Of a DNA stretch of 64,000 nt, positions 28,414-36,832 are shown one piece after another (positions within the stretch are counted from its first letter, which is position 1; each line of letters begins with the position of its first letter). The position numbers and the translations under genes are program-made. The notes beneath the pieces were generated by a model, which saw only the letters and a program-made list of their open reading frames with translations, ran no database searches and had not been told where the DNA came from. This DNA comes from Halorhabdus rudnickae (lineage in GTDB: Archaea > Halobacteriota > Halobacteria > Halobacteriales > Haloarculaceae), in assembly GCF_900880625.1 (NCBI RefSeq), contig NZ_CAAHFB010000006.1:124001-188000 (forward strand), read 5' to 3'.

Positions 28414-30183
28414 ATGTATATAAATACAGACAACCACAATAAGATAGAAGTAGCACCCTTTTTTGAAAGGTCCACAAAAATATTTATATTCATATCATTA
28501 TCCTTAGTGTGTGTATCAACTTTTGTTGTATCACCAGTAGTTGCAGGGTCAGATAATCTACAAAATATGAATGGTACCGGAACCGCCGAAGATCCCTACG
28601 TCATCACGAATGCGGAAGAGTTGCAAGCGATAAGTGAAGATATAAACGCCTATTATGCCCTCGGAAACGACATCGACGCGACAGAGACATCAAATTGGAA
28701 CGCGGGTGCTGGATTCGAACCGATTGGTCTCAGTCATGGATCAATTGAGAGAGGTCCTGCCTTCAAAGGCGTCTTTAACGGACGTGGCTACACCATAGAG
28801 GGGCTGACCATTCGTAGACCAAAATGGAGTGGGATGGCCATGTTTGCAGAATCAGAAGGATTAGTAAAGAATGTCCATATATCTAGGGCGAAAATTGAGG
28901 GTCATGATCCAGCTGTCCTTGTAAGCCAAAATAGCGAAAAAGGAGTGATAGAATCGGCCTCAGCAACAGGAAGTGTGACCACTGATGACTCTCTAGCTGG
29001 GGGGCTCGTTGGGATTAACGGAGGTAAAATCAATGAATCGTGGGCAGATGTTGATGTATCCGGTGCAGAATATTATACTGGTGGATTGGTTGGTCGTAGC
29101 TGGTATAATGGACAAATAAGTAACTCGTATGCAATCGGAGATGTTGTAGGTGAGAATCGTGCTGGGGGAATAATAGGAGGGAATGCAAACTCGATGCAGC
29201 GCGTGTATGCAACTGGAAGAGTGGACGGAAGCACTACAGGAGGACTTGCTGAAAAGAACAATGGTCTTATCGTCGACTCGTACTGGAATATCGAAGCTAC
29301 GGGACAACGAAACGGCGTTGGTGAGGGTGGCGAAGCCGGAACCGGCCTATCGACGGAGGAGATGACTGGGACGGACGTGTACTCCTCGATGGACGCACTT
29401 GTCTCCGATGAGGCCTGGACGGCAACGGACGGTTATCCAATTCTCCAGCGAGAAGTTGAGGGAGTTTCTCTTTCTACCGATAATGAGATCGTAATCGCCG
29501 GAAATGAGACAGACGCAAATGTCTCACTTAGTCTGATCGGCGATCGTACCGAAACCGCAACTACTGTCGCCGAATACGCGAGCAATAACCCCGAAATCGC
29601 GACGATCAGCAATGGTGTCGTGACTGGTCACCAACCAGGTGAAGTCGAACTATCTTCTACGCTCGCCGGCAATACCGGAATGACCGACGTGACTGTCATT
29701 GCTAACGAGGGCATCTCCGCCATTGATGCCGAAGTCGACGCAACCGATGTGACAGCCGGCGACACCGTCACGATCACAGCAACGTTCCGCAACGTCGACG
29801 AGAACGCGACTTACCTCCATTCCGACCTACTCGTCAACGGCGAAGCAGTGGTCACAGAGAATGTCACGGTAGTCGGCAACGCCGATAGCAAGCACACCTT
29901 CGAATGGACGGCCGAGAGTGCAGGCACATACGACCTTGCGATTGACGGAATCGATGCTGGCTCGGTCGACGTTTCACCGAAGTCAACCACTGAACAACCA
30001 GCAGACGACAATACTGGAGAGAATGCTGACGGATCGGGTGATGGTGAAGCAGGCGACAACGCACCGTCAGGACAATCCAGTTCGAATGGCGATGACTCCG
30101 GTGGACTACCAGTAGTCCCACTGGCTCTCGGCGGTGTCGCTGTGGCTGCTGGCGGCGGTATCGTTCTCGGACGACGCCTGTAA
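28414..30183 (+). CDS. Secreted GLUG-repeat surface protein, copy 1
   Basis: 589 aa. Signal peptide at about 22-45 (KIFIFISLSLVCVSTFVVSP). Then an N-terminal domain with GTAEDPYVITNAEEL, GLUG-type repeats at about 95-290 (GGLVGINGGKINESWAD, GGLVGRSWYNGQISNSYAIG, GGLAEKNNGLIVDSYW), a BIG2-like domain (about 320-430) and a CARDB-like domain (about 430-530). An acidic Gly/Ser/Asp linker and a C-terminal membrane helix with RRL end (about 562-589) complete it. Such proteins are cell-surface adhesins or biofilm factors. Codons are AT-rich up to about 29270 and GC-rich afterwards. It lies 72 bp after the small anchored gene, probably in one operon. Confidence 0.85.
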   Translation: MYINTDNHNKIEVAPFFERSTKIFIFISLSLVCVSTFVVSPVVAGSDNLQNMNGTGTAEDPYVITNAEELQAISEDINAYYALGNDIDATETSNWNAGAGFEPIGLSHGSIERGPAFKGVFNGRGYTIEGLTIRRPKWSGMAMFAESEGLVKNVHISRAKIEGHDPAVLVSQNSEKGVIESASATGSVTTDDSLAGGLVGINGGKINESWADVDVSGAEYYTGGLVGRSWYNGQISNSYAIGDVVGENRAGGIIGGNANSMQRVYATGRVDGSTTGGLAEKNNGLIVDSYWNIEATGQRNGVGEGGEAGTGLSTEEMTGTDVYSSMDALVSDEAWTATDGYPILQREVEGVSLSTDNEIVIAGNETDANVSLSLIGDRTETATTVAEYASNNPEIATISNGVVTGHQPGEVELSSTLAGNTGMTDVTVIANEGISAIDAEVDATDVTAGDTVTITATFRNVDENATYLHSDLLVNGEAVVTENVTVVGNADSKHTFEWTAESAGTYDLAIDGIDAGSVDVSPKSTTEQPADDNTGENADGSGDGEAGDNAPSGQSSSNGDDSGGLPVVPLALGGVAVAAGGGIVLGRRL

Positions 30184-30249
30184 GAGAGAATTTCGCGAAC
30201 GGATTCATTTTTGCAGTGTGTCCCTGAGTAAGAGGGGCGGCAGTCAACC

Positions 30250-30255
30250 TTTAAA
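30250..30255 (+). promoter_or_regulatory. TATA box, cassette copy 2
   Basis: TTTAAA with its first A 27 nt before ATG at 30280, the same geometry as copies 1 and 3. This makes 30280 the expected leaderless start, which is out of frame with the rest of copy 2. Confidence 0.65.
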
Positions 30256-30279
30256 TCAGAGAACGAGGCCAATGGGAGT

Positions 30280-30782
30280 ATGCTCACGAGAGAATCCCGA
30301 ACGGGTCGGATCGATCGTTCAAAGAAGACGAACGTGCCATCGAAGGGCTACCCATACGGCTGGTCATCGCACTGGTCGTCGGCGTCGCGGCCTTGGGGAT
30401 CATGATGCAGATCCTGGGGACGTTCGATTTTGGGGCGGATCAGGAGGTGGACATCGAGTTCAACAACGCAGTCGTCCAGGACGACGGCTCAAGCAAGACG
30501 ATCACCGTGGTCGACGACAAGACCGGCGACCCAATCCCCGAAGCCGACGTGATCGTCCGCGGTGACACGCTTAGTATCGCGGAACCGTACACCGCCACCA
30601 CGAATAGCGACGGGAAGATATCATTCACCGTCGGTGACGGCAGTGGCGACGTCGCCGCGGGGTGGCGCACGACCCAGGAGACCGGCAAGATTCGCTTCGA
30701 AGTCGTTCCGCCAGCGGACTCGCCGTACACGGACGACCAGGCGAACGACAAGATGACCGTCATCCGGTCGGGCAGCCCCTGA
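30280..30782 (+). pseudogene. Small membrane-anchored protein, copy 2, frameshifted at its start
   Basis: The body (membrane helix IRLVIALVVGVAALGIMMQ and beta domain with TVVDDKTGDPIPEADVIVRG) is intact and close to copy 1. However, the ATG at 30280 that fits the promoter is out of frame: reading must shift by one base between about 30283 and 30293 to reach the conserved IPNGSDRSFKEDERAIEGLP segment. The only in-frame alternative I see is a TTG at 30393 inside the membrane helix, which would destroy the anchor. Either a real start-region mutation (an off state) or a sequencing error. Codons are GC-rich throughout, unlike copy 1. The GLUG protein starts 55 bp later. Confidence 0.75.
30293..30343 (+). 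repeat. 51-bp exact direct repeat, copy B
   Basis: Partner of 27858-27908, at the same place in the second copy of the small anchored gene and 2435 bp downstream. Recombination between the two would delete or exchange the GLUG gene lying between them. Confidence 0.9.
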
Positions 30783-30837
30783 CGCTTCTCCTCCGGGACC
30801 GGCTAGGAGCGTCCAACTACCCCCTCTACGCAAAACA

Positions 30838-32604
30838 ATGAAAATCAATCAGGACCGAGCTTCGAAGCTGGTCGTGCTCGCAGTGTGCGTCGCCGCACTC
30901 GGCCTAGTCGCGCTCGGCGGCGCTGCCGGCAGCGCAGGTGCAGCCGGTGGGCCGCCAGCCCAGCTCGACGGCACCGGCACCGCGGCCGATCCGTACGTAA
31001 TCACGAACGTCTCGGGCCTCCAAGGGATCGACGACGACCTGGACTCCCACTACATACTCGGGGCCGACATCGACGCGAGCGACGCCACCAGAGCCGAGGC
31101 CATCGGGGAGTTCGAACCAATCGGCGGACCCGAAGACCCCTTCCAGGGGAGCTTCGACGGCCAGGGACATGTAGTCACCGGGCTGAGTATCACGCGATCC
31201 AATTCGGACGGTATAGGCGTCTTCAGCCGGTTGAAGGGGACGATCCGGAACGTCCACTTTGCGGACGTGTCCGTCCACGCCCAGGGCCAATCCGGCACCG
31301 TCGTCGGGACGAACGACGGCACGGTTCGCCGCGTGTCGGCGACCGGGGAGATGCAAATCGAGACGCGCGGGAACGTCGGCGGAAGCGCTTCGACGGTCGG
31401 CGGCCTCGTAGGTCGCCAGACCGCCGACGGGGAACTCCTTGAGTCGTGGGCCGACGTCGACATCCAGTCGCCCGGGCAGTTGATCGGCGGCGTCGCCGGC
31501 CGGAACGACGGCCTAGTCGCCAACAGCTACGCGCTCGGGTCCATCGAGAGCGCCACCGCCGGCGGACTTGTCGGGTACAACACCGGGACGACACGTGCAG
31601 GCTACGCTGCCGGGGCCATCACCACCGTGGAAAACGACGGGGTGCGGTACGCCGGCGGACTCGCGGCCAGGAACACCGCCACTTTGACCGGCGTCTACTG
31701 GGACCAGGCGGCCACCGGACAACCCGCCGGCGTCGGCGACGGGCCGGCGGCCGGGACGGCCTTGCGGACGGCCGACATGACGGGTGCTCAGGCAGCGACG
31801 GAAATGCCAGAGCTGGACCTCGAGGAGACGTGGGTGCTGACGGACGACTACCCGATCCTTCAGTGGGAGGTCCAAGCCGTGCACGTCGACATAAGCCGAC
31901 AGATAATCTCGGCGGGCAACAATACAACAGCCACGATCAGTGCCTCACGAGTAAGCCCAGATATGGTCGGATTGACCAGCACTGTTACCGCCCAAAGCGA
32001 GAATCCAGACATCGCGACCGTCACGGGCGACAATACAATCGTCGCCGAGAGTCCCGGACAGGCAACCATCTCCGCCAGCGCAGCCGGCGAAACCGGTTCG
32101 ACAGATATCATCGTCATCGCTGCTGAAGGAATCTCCGCTATCGACGCGCATACTAACTCACCTGACGTGATGGCCGGCGAGACCGTCACCGTCACGGGGA
32201 CGTTCCGCAACGTCGACAAGAACACAACGTATCACCACGCCGACTTGCTCGTCGACGGCGAAGCAGTGGCTACCGAGAACGTGACCGTCGATGGCGATTC
32301 GAACGAAACCCACACCTTCGAGTGGACACCAGAGAGTGCAGGCACGTACGCCCTCTCGATCGACGGCATCGACACCGGTTCGGTCGAGGTTTCGCCACAG
32401 CCGAGCACCGAGTCAATAGCTGACGACAGCGGTAAGCGGAACGGAGATGGTGACTCGAATCAGGCCGGTGATGGCGACCAGACCGACAACAGCGGCCCGG
32501 CTACACGCGACGACAGCGGGTTGGGAGGACTGCCGGTCCCGCTGGTCGGCGGTGTCATAGTCGTGGCTATCGGGGGTGGCGTGCTGCTCGGACGACGACT
32601 GTGA
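30838..32604 (+). CDS. Secreted GLUG-repeat surface protein, copy 2
   Basis: 588 aa with the same plan as the 28414 gene: signal peptide (VVLAVCVAALGLVALGGAAG, about 12-31), GTAADPYVITNVSGL, GLUG repeats (GGLVGRQTADGELLESWADV, GGVAGRNDGLVANSYALG, GGLVGYNTGTTRAGYA), BIG2-like and CARDB-like domains, acidic linker and C-terminal membrane helix ending GRRL. Unlike copy 1 it is GC-rich from end to end. The C-terminal 200 residues of both copies are most alike (TFRNVD, HTFEWT, ESAGTY, IDGID). Likely a surface adhesin anchored in the membrane through its C-terminus. Confidence 0.86.
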   Translation: MKINQDRASKLVVLAVCVAALGLVALGGAAGSAGAAGGPPAQLDGTGTAADPYVITNVSGLQGIDDDLDSHYILGADIDASDATRAEAIGEFEPIGGPEDPFQGSFDGQGHVVTGLSITRSNSDGIGVFSRLKGTIRNVHFADVSVHAQGQSGTVVGTNDGTVRRVSATGEMQIETRGNVGGSASTVGGLVGRQTADGELLESWADVDIQSPGQLIGGVAGRNDGLVANSYALGSIESATAGGLVGYNTGTTRAGYAAGAITTVENDGVRYAGGLAARNTATLTGVYWDQAATGQPAGVGDGPAAGTALRTADMTGAQAATEMPELDLEETWVLTDDYPILQWEVQAVHVDISRQIISAGNNTTATISASRVSPDMVGLTSTVTAQSENPDIATVTGDNTIVAESPGQATISASAAGETGSTDIIVIAAEGISAIDAHTNSPDVMAGETVTVTGTFRNVDKNTTYHHADLLVDGEAVATENVTVDGDSNETHTFEWTPESAGTYALSIDGIDTGSVEVSPQPSTESIADDSGKRNGDGDSNQAGDGDQTDNSGPATRDDSGLGGLPVPLVGGVIVVAIGGGVLLGRRL

Positions 32605-32645
32605 CCCCGATGCACGAATACAGTCGGCCGACAGGTCACTCGGAC

Positions 32646-32652
32646 TTTAAGT
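32646..32652 (+). promoter_or_regulatory. TATA box, cassette copy 3
   Basis: TTTAAGT whose first A is 27 nt before the GTG start at 32676, identical spacing to copies 1 and 2. Confidence 0.6.
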
Positions 32653-32675
32653 AGGATGACGGGACGAACGTCGGT

Positions 32676-33320
32676 GTGTCGCGGAAAACACTCGAACGGA
32701 TCACGTCGTCCGGGACCGACGACCGGGGGCTGTGGACGCCGTCGCTCCCACAGGCGATCACGCTAGTACTACTCGTGACGATGGGATGGACCGCAGTATA
32801 CGTCTCGCTGGCAACGACGAATCCTCTCGGCGTGAACGAAGAGGTAACGACCGAGTTCGACGACTCGGTCCTCGACGACGATGGGACAGTAGTCGTCACC
32901 GTCGTCAGCGAACAGAACGGCGACCCTGTCGAAGGGGCGACGGTGGTTCCAACGAGCGAATCGGTCCGACTCGATTCGACGCCGGAGCGAACGGCCGACG
33001 AGGAGGGGAAGGTCCGCTTCGAGTTCGGCAATACAGGAGACGACATCGGGATCGATTGGTCGGTTGGCGAACAGATAGCAACAGTCACCTTCGAGATCGA
33101 TCACCCGGACGAAGGATACGTCGATCGACAGTCGAATCCCGATTTGACTATCAGACGGTCCATGACAGGATGGAGTGGCCCAACGAGCGAAGCGAGGAAA
33201 GGGAAAGAATTCCTCGGGATGGGAGCGCGGGATCGATCCGTCTCGAAGGAGCGGATAGCGATGCACTTCCGGTTCTTGGGTGGCGATCGGACGGGATTCG
33301 GTGCGGTTTCGTTCCAGTGA
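32676..33320 (+). CDS. Small membrane-anchored protein, copy 3, with odd C-terminal extension
   Basis: 214 aa from GTG at 32676, the start fixed by the TTTAAGT box. It has the same plan as copies 1 and 2: N-terminal helix (QAITLVLLVTMGWTAVYVSL), the EVTTEFDDSVLDDDG strand and a beta domain (VTVVSEQNGDPVEGATVVPT), ending in the family-like DRQSNPDLTIRRS. The frame then runs on for 52 codons of basic, low-acid sequence (starting MTGWSGPTSEARKGKEF) that looks like translated non-coding DNA, including the haloarchaeal filler AACGAGCGAAGCGAGG. This suggests loss of the original stop codon near 33165. No GLUG gene follows; the RCK-like gene starts 12 bp later. Confidence 0.75.
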   Translation: MSRKTLERITSSGTDDRGLWTPSLPQAITLVLLVTMGWTAVYVSLATTNPLGVNEEVTTEFDDSVLDDDGTVVVTVVSEQNGDPVEGATVVPTSESVRLDSTPERTADEEGKVRFEFGNTGDDIGIDWSVGEQIATVTFEIDHPDEGYVDRQSNPDLTIRRSMTGWSGPTSEARKGKEFLGMGARDRSVSKERIAMHFRFLGGDRTGFGAVSFQ

Positions 33321-33332
33321 GGTGCCACGTAT

Positions 33333-34574
33333 ATGGACTCAGTGTACGTCGAAGTGATTCTGGGGGTTTCCCTGGGGGGAATCGTCGGCGTCGTGCCGGC
33401 AGTGGCTGCCGGGATAGCCGGTGGGATCGTGCCGTCGCTCGCCGAGTATCGATTCATCCGTGGAACCCTCGCGGTTGCATCGCTACTGATCGCAGGAGTC
33501 GTGGCGACATCGATCGGTGGGGTCGCAGTACAACTCAAGCACGTGCCGCGGATGGTGACCGGAGGGAGCGTCGTCGTATTGCTGACGGTATTCGGCTTCG
33601 AACAGGGGAGACGCGTCGGGTCGACCCTGCGACGTGACGGATCAGAACCGATCGAACGGGGCCGCTCACTGGCCGACGTGGCCGTCGACGCCATCGACGC
33701 CTCGGGACAGGTCACGATCCGGCCGCAGGGAGCGATCCGGACCGTCCCCGGCTATCCCGAACTACCCGGTGATCTCCAGAGCGAGATCGCGGCGGAGCGA
33801 TGGCGTCTACCCGCCGATCTACCGCTCTCGGAGCTGGAAAGGCGGATCGAACGACAGCTTCTCCTAAAACACGACCTGGAAGCGGCCGAGGTGACCGTGA
33901 ACCCGCGGGGGACCGCGACCGTCGCCGGGGCGCCACCGGCATCTGGAATCGCACGGACAGTGCCGGCGGGGCAGCGAGCCGTGTCGGTCCAGACGACAGT
34001 CCCCGACGGGGTCGAACCGGGAGATGAGATCGTCGTCGAAACGGAGAAGGGAACGATCGACGGGTTCGTTCTCAGTACAGATCCGATCGATGTCCGGGCG
34101 AAGGCTGACGGAGATGGTCGCCGCATTTCGAGCGGCGAGACCGGAATCCCCCGGAAAGCAGGAACAGTGGCCGGTGACGGAACAGAACAAGCAGGCGGGC
34201 GTTCTCGCGTGACCGTCGCCGTTCCGACAGATGACATCGACGCCGTACTCGAAGCGGATCGGGTGACAGTAGCCGTTCGTTCCCGTGATATGCGACCGGA
34301 TTTCCGGGCAATTTCGCTGTTCGATCGGGCGGGGAAAGCGGTTCGTGTGACGTCCCTCGACGACGATGTCATAGACAGAATCGAGAACGCACAGACGAGA
34401 GTCGATATCTTTGCCGCCCGTTCGCCGTCGAAGCGATCGAGTGGAGAGTGGACGATCGACCCGTCGCCCGAGGATCTCGCCTCCGGGTGGCAGGTGGTCC
34501 TCGTCGGTGACGAGACTGGACTCACGGAGCTCGTAGATGCCACTGCGAGCGGCGGGACGGTGGTCGAGACATGA
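33333..34574 (+). CDS. Membrane protein with RCK/TrkA-C-like domains, first of a pair
   Basis: 413 aa. Three hydrophobic segments at the N-terminus (about 5-27, 28-58 and 66-88), then a cytoplasmic region with two modules. DLPLSELERRIERQLLLKHD precedes a beta-rich domain, and the C-terminus has WTIDPSPEDLASGWQVVLVG, the pattern of the TrkA-C (RCK_C) ligand-binding fold. Haloarchaeal relatives are often annotated as potassium-transporter TrkA-like, but no ion-pore sequence is present, so it is more likely a ligand-sensing membrane protein. It overlaps the next gene by 4 nt (ATGA), and the two products are related. Confidence 0.72.
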   Translation: MDSVYVEVILGVSLGGIVGVVPAVAAGIAGGIVPSLAEYRFIRGTLAVASLLIAGVVATSIGGVAVQLKHVPRMVTGGSVVVLLTVFGFEQGRRVGSTLRRDGSEPIERGRSLADVAVDAIDASGQVTIRPQGAIRTVPGYPELPGDLQSEIAAERWRLPADLPLSELERRIERQLLLKHDLEAAEVTVNPRGTATVAGAPPASGIARTVPAGQRAVSVQTTVPDGVEPGDEIVVETEKGTIDGFVLSTDPIDVRAKADGDGRRISSGETGIPRKAGTVAGDGTEQAGGRSRVTVAVPTDDIDAVLEADRVTVAVRSRDMRPDFRAISLFDRAGKAVRVTSLDDDVIDRIENAQTRVDIFAARSPSKRSSGEWTIDPSPEDLASGWQVVLVGDETGLTELVDATASGGTVVET

Positions 34575-35725
34575 CGATACCACTGCTTCAACTCGGGACC
34601 GTCGGGTTACTCAGAGATGCGTCCGTCCAGCTCGTCGGACTCGGTCTCGCGGCAGCGGTCGTCGCCACGGGGTGGACGGTCCTCTATCGTCGTCGAACCA
34701 CCCGACCACTCCCGCCGGGGTCGGGCGCCTTCCTCGGTGTGTCGACAGTCGCAGCCTGGATGTTCGTCGAGATAGTGCTGCGTGGATCGTTGGTCGGATC
34801 ACTACCGTACGAACACCATGGAAGCGCGATCTACGGGGTCGCCGGACTAAGTCTCGGAGGCGTCGTCGGGGCCGTTGGGAGACCGCTCGGTGACCGGATC
34901 GCGTGTGTGGTCTACGGTATCGAGCGCCTGGTGGCCGAGCGGGACGTGGCGAGACTGTTGCGATCGGCGCGAGTACTCACCGTAGTCACAGTATCGGATA
35001 GTGTTTCGGACACCGAGGGATACAGCCCCGCGAGCAACAAGACGAAACGCGCACTCGCGGGAGCACAGTTCAGACTCCCGAGTCGACTCTCCGAAGACGA
35101 ACTGATCGATCGCCTCGAAACGCGAATCGTTGCGGACTACGACGTCGATCACGCGTCCGTAACGTTCGATGACGGTGCCGTCGCGTCGCTTTCCGTTGGA
35201 AGGCGCCGTTCCAGCCTGGGACCGACCCTGCCACCGGATACCGTGGCTGTCGGGATACGGGCCGATCCAGCCGGAGACGCGTCGCCGGGCGATGCAGTAG
35301 AGATCTGGGAAACAGGCCCGGACGCAACGAGACTCGTGGCCCGAGGACGTCTCCGAGCCAGTAGTGAGGAGCGAGCAACCGTCGTCGTCGACCGTGACGA
35401 TGCAGCCAGATTCGACCCTACCACACGATACCGGCTGGTGACGCCGTCGGAAACCCCGTCAGATCACTACCGGCTCACCTCGTTGCTCCGTGATGTCGAG
35501 GAGACCACGATCGCCGTTTCGGTGGCCGATGACGACGACCTCCTCGGGGAGTTCGTCGGCTGGCTCCCGGGGAGCGCACTCGCGATCGAACGCGACGACG
35601 AGGTTCTGGTACTGCCGGACGATCGCGTCACGCTCCAGAGCGACGACATCGTCTTCCTCGTCGGACTTCCGTCGGCCTTTGCGGAACGTCTGAACATCAG
35701 CGAGGCCAGAACTGTAGCGGTTTGA
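34571..35725 (+). CDS. Membrane protein with RCK/TrkA-C-like domains, second of a pair
   Basis: 384 aa, paralogue of the preceding gene and coupled to it. Hydrophobic segments lie at about 15-38, 50-75 and 85-105. The soluble part has LPSRLSEDELIDRLETRIVA (like the first gene's LSELERRIERQL module), a beta domain with FDPTTRYRLVTPSETPSD, and a C-terminal RCK_C-like fold (SALAIERDDEVLVLPDDRVT then LQSDDIVFLVG). The two probably form a heteromer. No transporter gene adjoins, so the partner is unknown. Confidence 0.72.
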   Translation: MTIPLLQLGTVGLLRDASVQLVGLGLAAAVVATGWTVLYRRRTTRPLPPGSGAFLGVSTVAAWMFVEIVLRGSLVGSLPYEHHGSAIYGVAGLSLGGVVGAVGRPLGDRIACVVYGIERLVAERDVARLLRSARVLTVVTVSDSVSDTEGYSPASNKTKRALAGAQFRLPSRLSEDELIDRLETRIVADYDVDHASVTFDDGAVASLSVGRRRSSLGPTLPPDTVAVGIRADPAGDASPGDAVEIWETGPDATRLVARGRLRASSEERATVVVDRDDAARFDPTTRYRLVTPSETPSDHYRLTSLLRDVEETTIAVSVADDDDLLGEFVGWLPGSALAIERDDEVLVLPDDRVTLQSDDIVFLVGLPSAFAERLNISEARTVAV

Positions 35726-35749
35726 ACACGAGAAAGAGGTAATCAGGAT

Positions 35750-36112
35750 ATGATCCGTCTCGATGTGGATTGGACCCGACAGAGAGGAGTGACTCGCGTC
35801 CGTGCGACCGTGACGAACGACCGGAGCACCCCCCAGCGTGTCGAAATCGGGAGTACGCTTGACGGGCCGGTCTGGGCACCTCGATCCGGACCGCTCGCCG
35901 TCACCGAGTGGTCAGGGTCGCGATGGAACGGGGTCGTTCCCACGGAGTCGACACGCGGTGTGGGCTTTGCCACACCAGCCGAACCGAGTGAAGAGCCCGT
36001 CGAGATCGTCTCGGAAGAACGGGCGGACGAATGGACGGACGAGGAGGACTCCATCCTCGAGGAGTTGGAGCGTTCATCGCCGCCCTCGGCGATCGTCGCC
36101 AGCGATCCATGA
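35750..36112 (+). CDS. Hypothetical acidic protein (DUF7857-type)
   Basis: 120 aa with a beta-rich N-terminal half (MIRLDVDWTRQRGVTRVRAT, then VTNDRSTPQRVEIG) and an acidic tail (EEPVEIVSEERADEWTDEED). Its stop codon overlaps the MinD start (ATGA at 36109-36112), so the two are co-translated. No motif of known function. The family label is from memory of haloarchaeal annotation. Confidence 0.72.
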   Translation: MIRLDVDWTRQRGVTRVRATVTNDRSTPQRVEIGSTLDGPVWAPRSGPLAVTEWSGSRWNGVVPTESTRGVGFATPAEPSEEPVEIVSEERADEWTDEEDSILEELERSSPPSAIVASDP

Positions 36113-36807
36113 TCGTCGCCGTTACTGGGGGGAAAGGCGGCGTCGGGAAGTCGACGATGGCTTGGAACTTGGGCCGGGAACTCGAGGCCGTCGTCGTCGA
36201 CGCAGACCTCGCGACGGCGGACCTGCCACAGGGTCGTAATCCGGACCTCCACGACGTACTCGCCGGTCGAGCGACGGCCGTCGACGCCGTCGAGGAGGTG
36301 TCGTCGGTCGCGTTGTTGCCCTCGGGGCGGACGCTCGCCGGCGCACGAGCCAGTGATCTCTCAGATCTCTCGGCGGCGCTCGAGACGCTCAAGCGGCAGT
36401 ACGGCCGCGTCGTGGTCGACTGCCCGGCCGGCCTGGCCCGGGACGTCGGCGTCGTTCTCGACGGGGCAGACGTCGCAGTGCTCGTCACGACGCCGGGCAA
36501 GTCGGCCATCCGCGACGCGATGAAGACCCGAGACCTGGCCCGCAAACTCGGAACGCCGATCGCCTGTCTGGCGATCAATCGGGCCCCGGAAGGGGACTTC
36601 TCCGGCCTCGTCACAGAGATCGAAACGGAATTCGGTGCGCCGGCGACGGTGATCCGGGCGGACCCGGCCGTCAGAACGGCACAGGCCGAGTGGCTACCCA
36701 TCCGGGAGAGCGAGGCGGAGTCAGACGCTGTCGAGCGGATCGAATGGCTCGCAGCGCGACTCAAGGCCTGCGAGCGGCGGACCCGTCGAAGACGCGACGG
36801 TGCCTGA
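36109..36807 (+). CDS. MinD/ParA-family ATPase
   Basis: 232-aa deviant Walker ATPase. The P-loop GGKGGVGKST (residues 7-16) has signature Lys9 and Lys14; switch I and II are VVVDADLATADLP and VVVDCPAGLARDVG. I start at 36109, where the conserved MIVAVTGGKGG begins; the frame is open earlier but overlaps the DUF7857 gene. MinD-family proteins position complexes in the cell. In Haloferax a MinD homologue (MinD4) affects placement of motility and chemosensory arrays (established), so a role in placing the pilus or surface machine encoded nearby is a reasonable inference. I cannot place a membrane-targeting helix with confidence; the last residues are Arg-rich. Confidence 0.86.
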   Translation: MIVAVTGGKGGVGKSTMAWNLGRELEAVVVDADLATADLPQGRNPDLHDVLAGRATAVDAVEEVSSVALLPSGRTLAGARASDLSDLSAALETLKRQYGRVVVDCPAGLARDVGVVLDGADVAVLVTTPGKSAIRDAMKTRDLARKLGTPIACLAINRAPEGDFSGLVTEIETEFGAPATVIRADPAVRTAQAEWLPIRESEAESDAVERIEWLAARLKACERRTRRRRDGA

Positions 36808-36832
36808 AGACAGTCCGTCACTCCGTGGGCAG

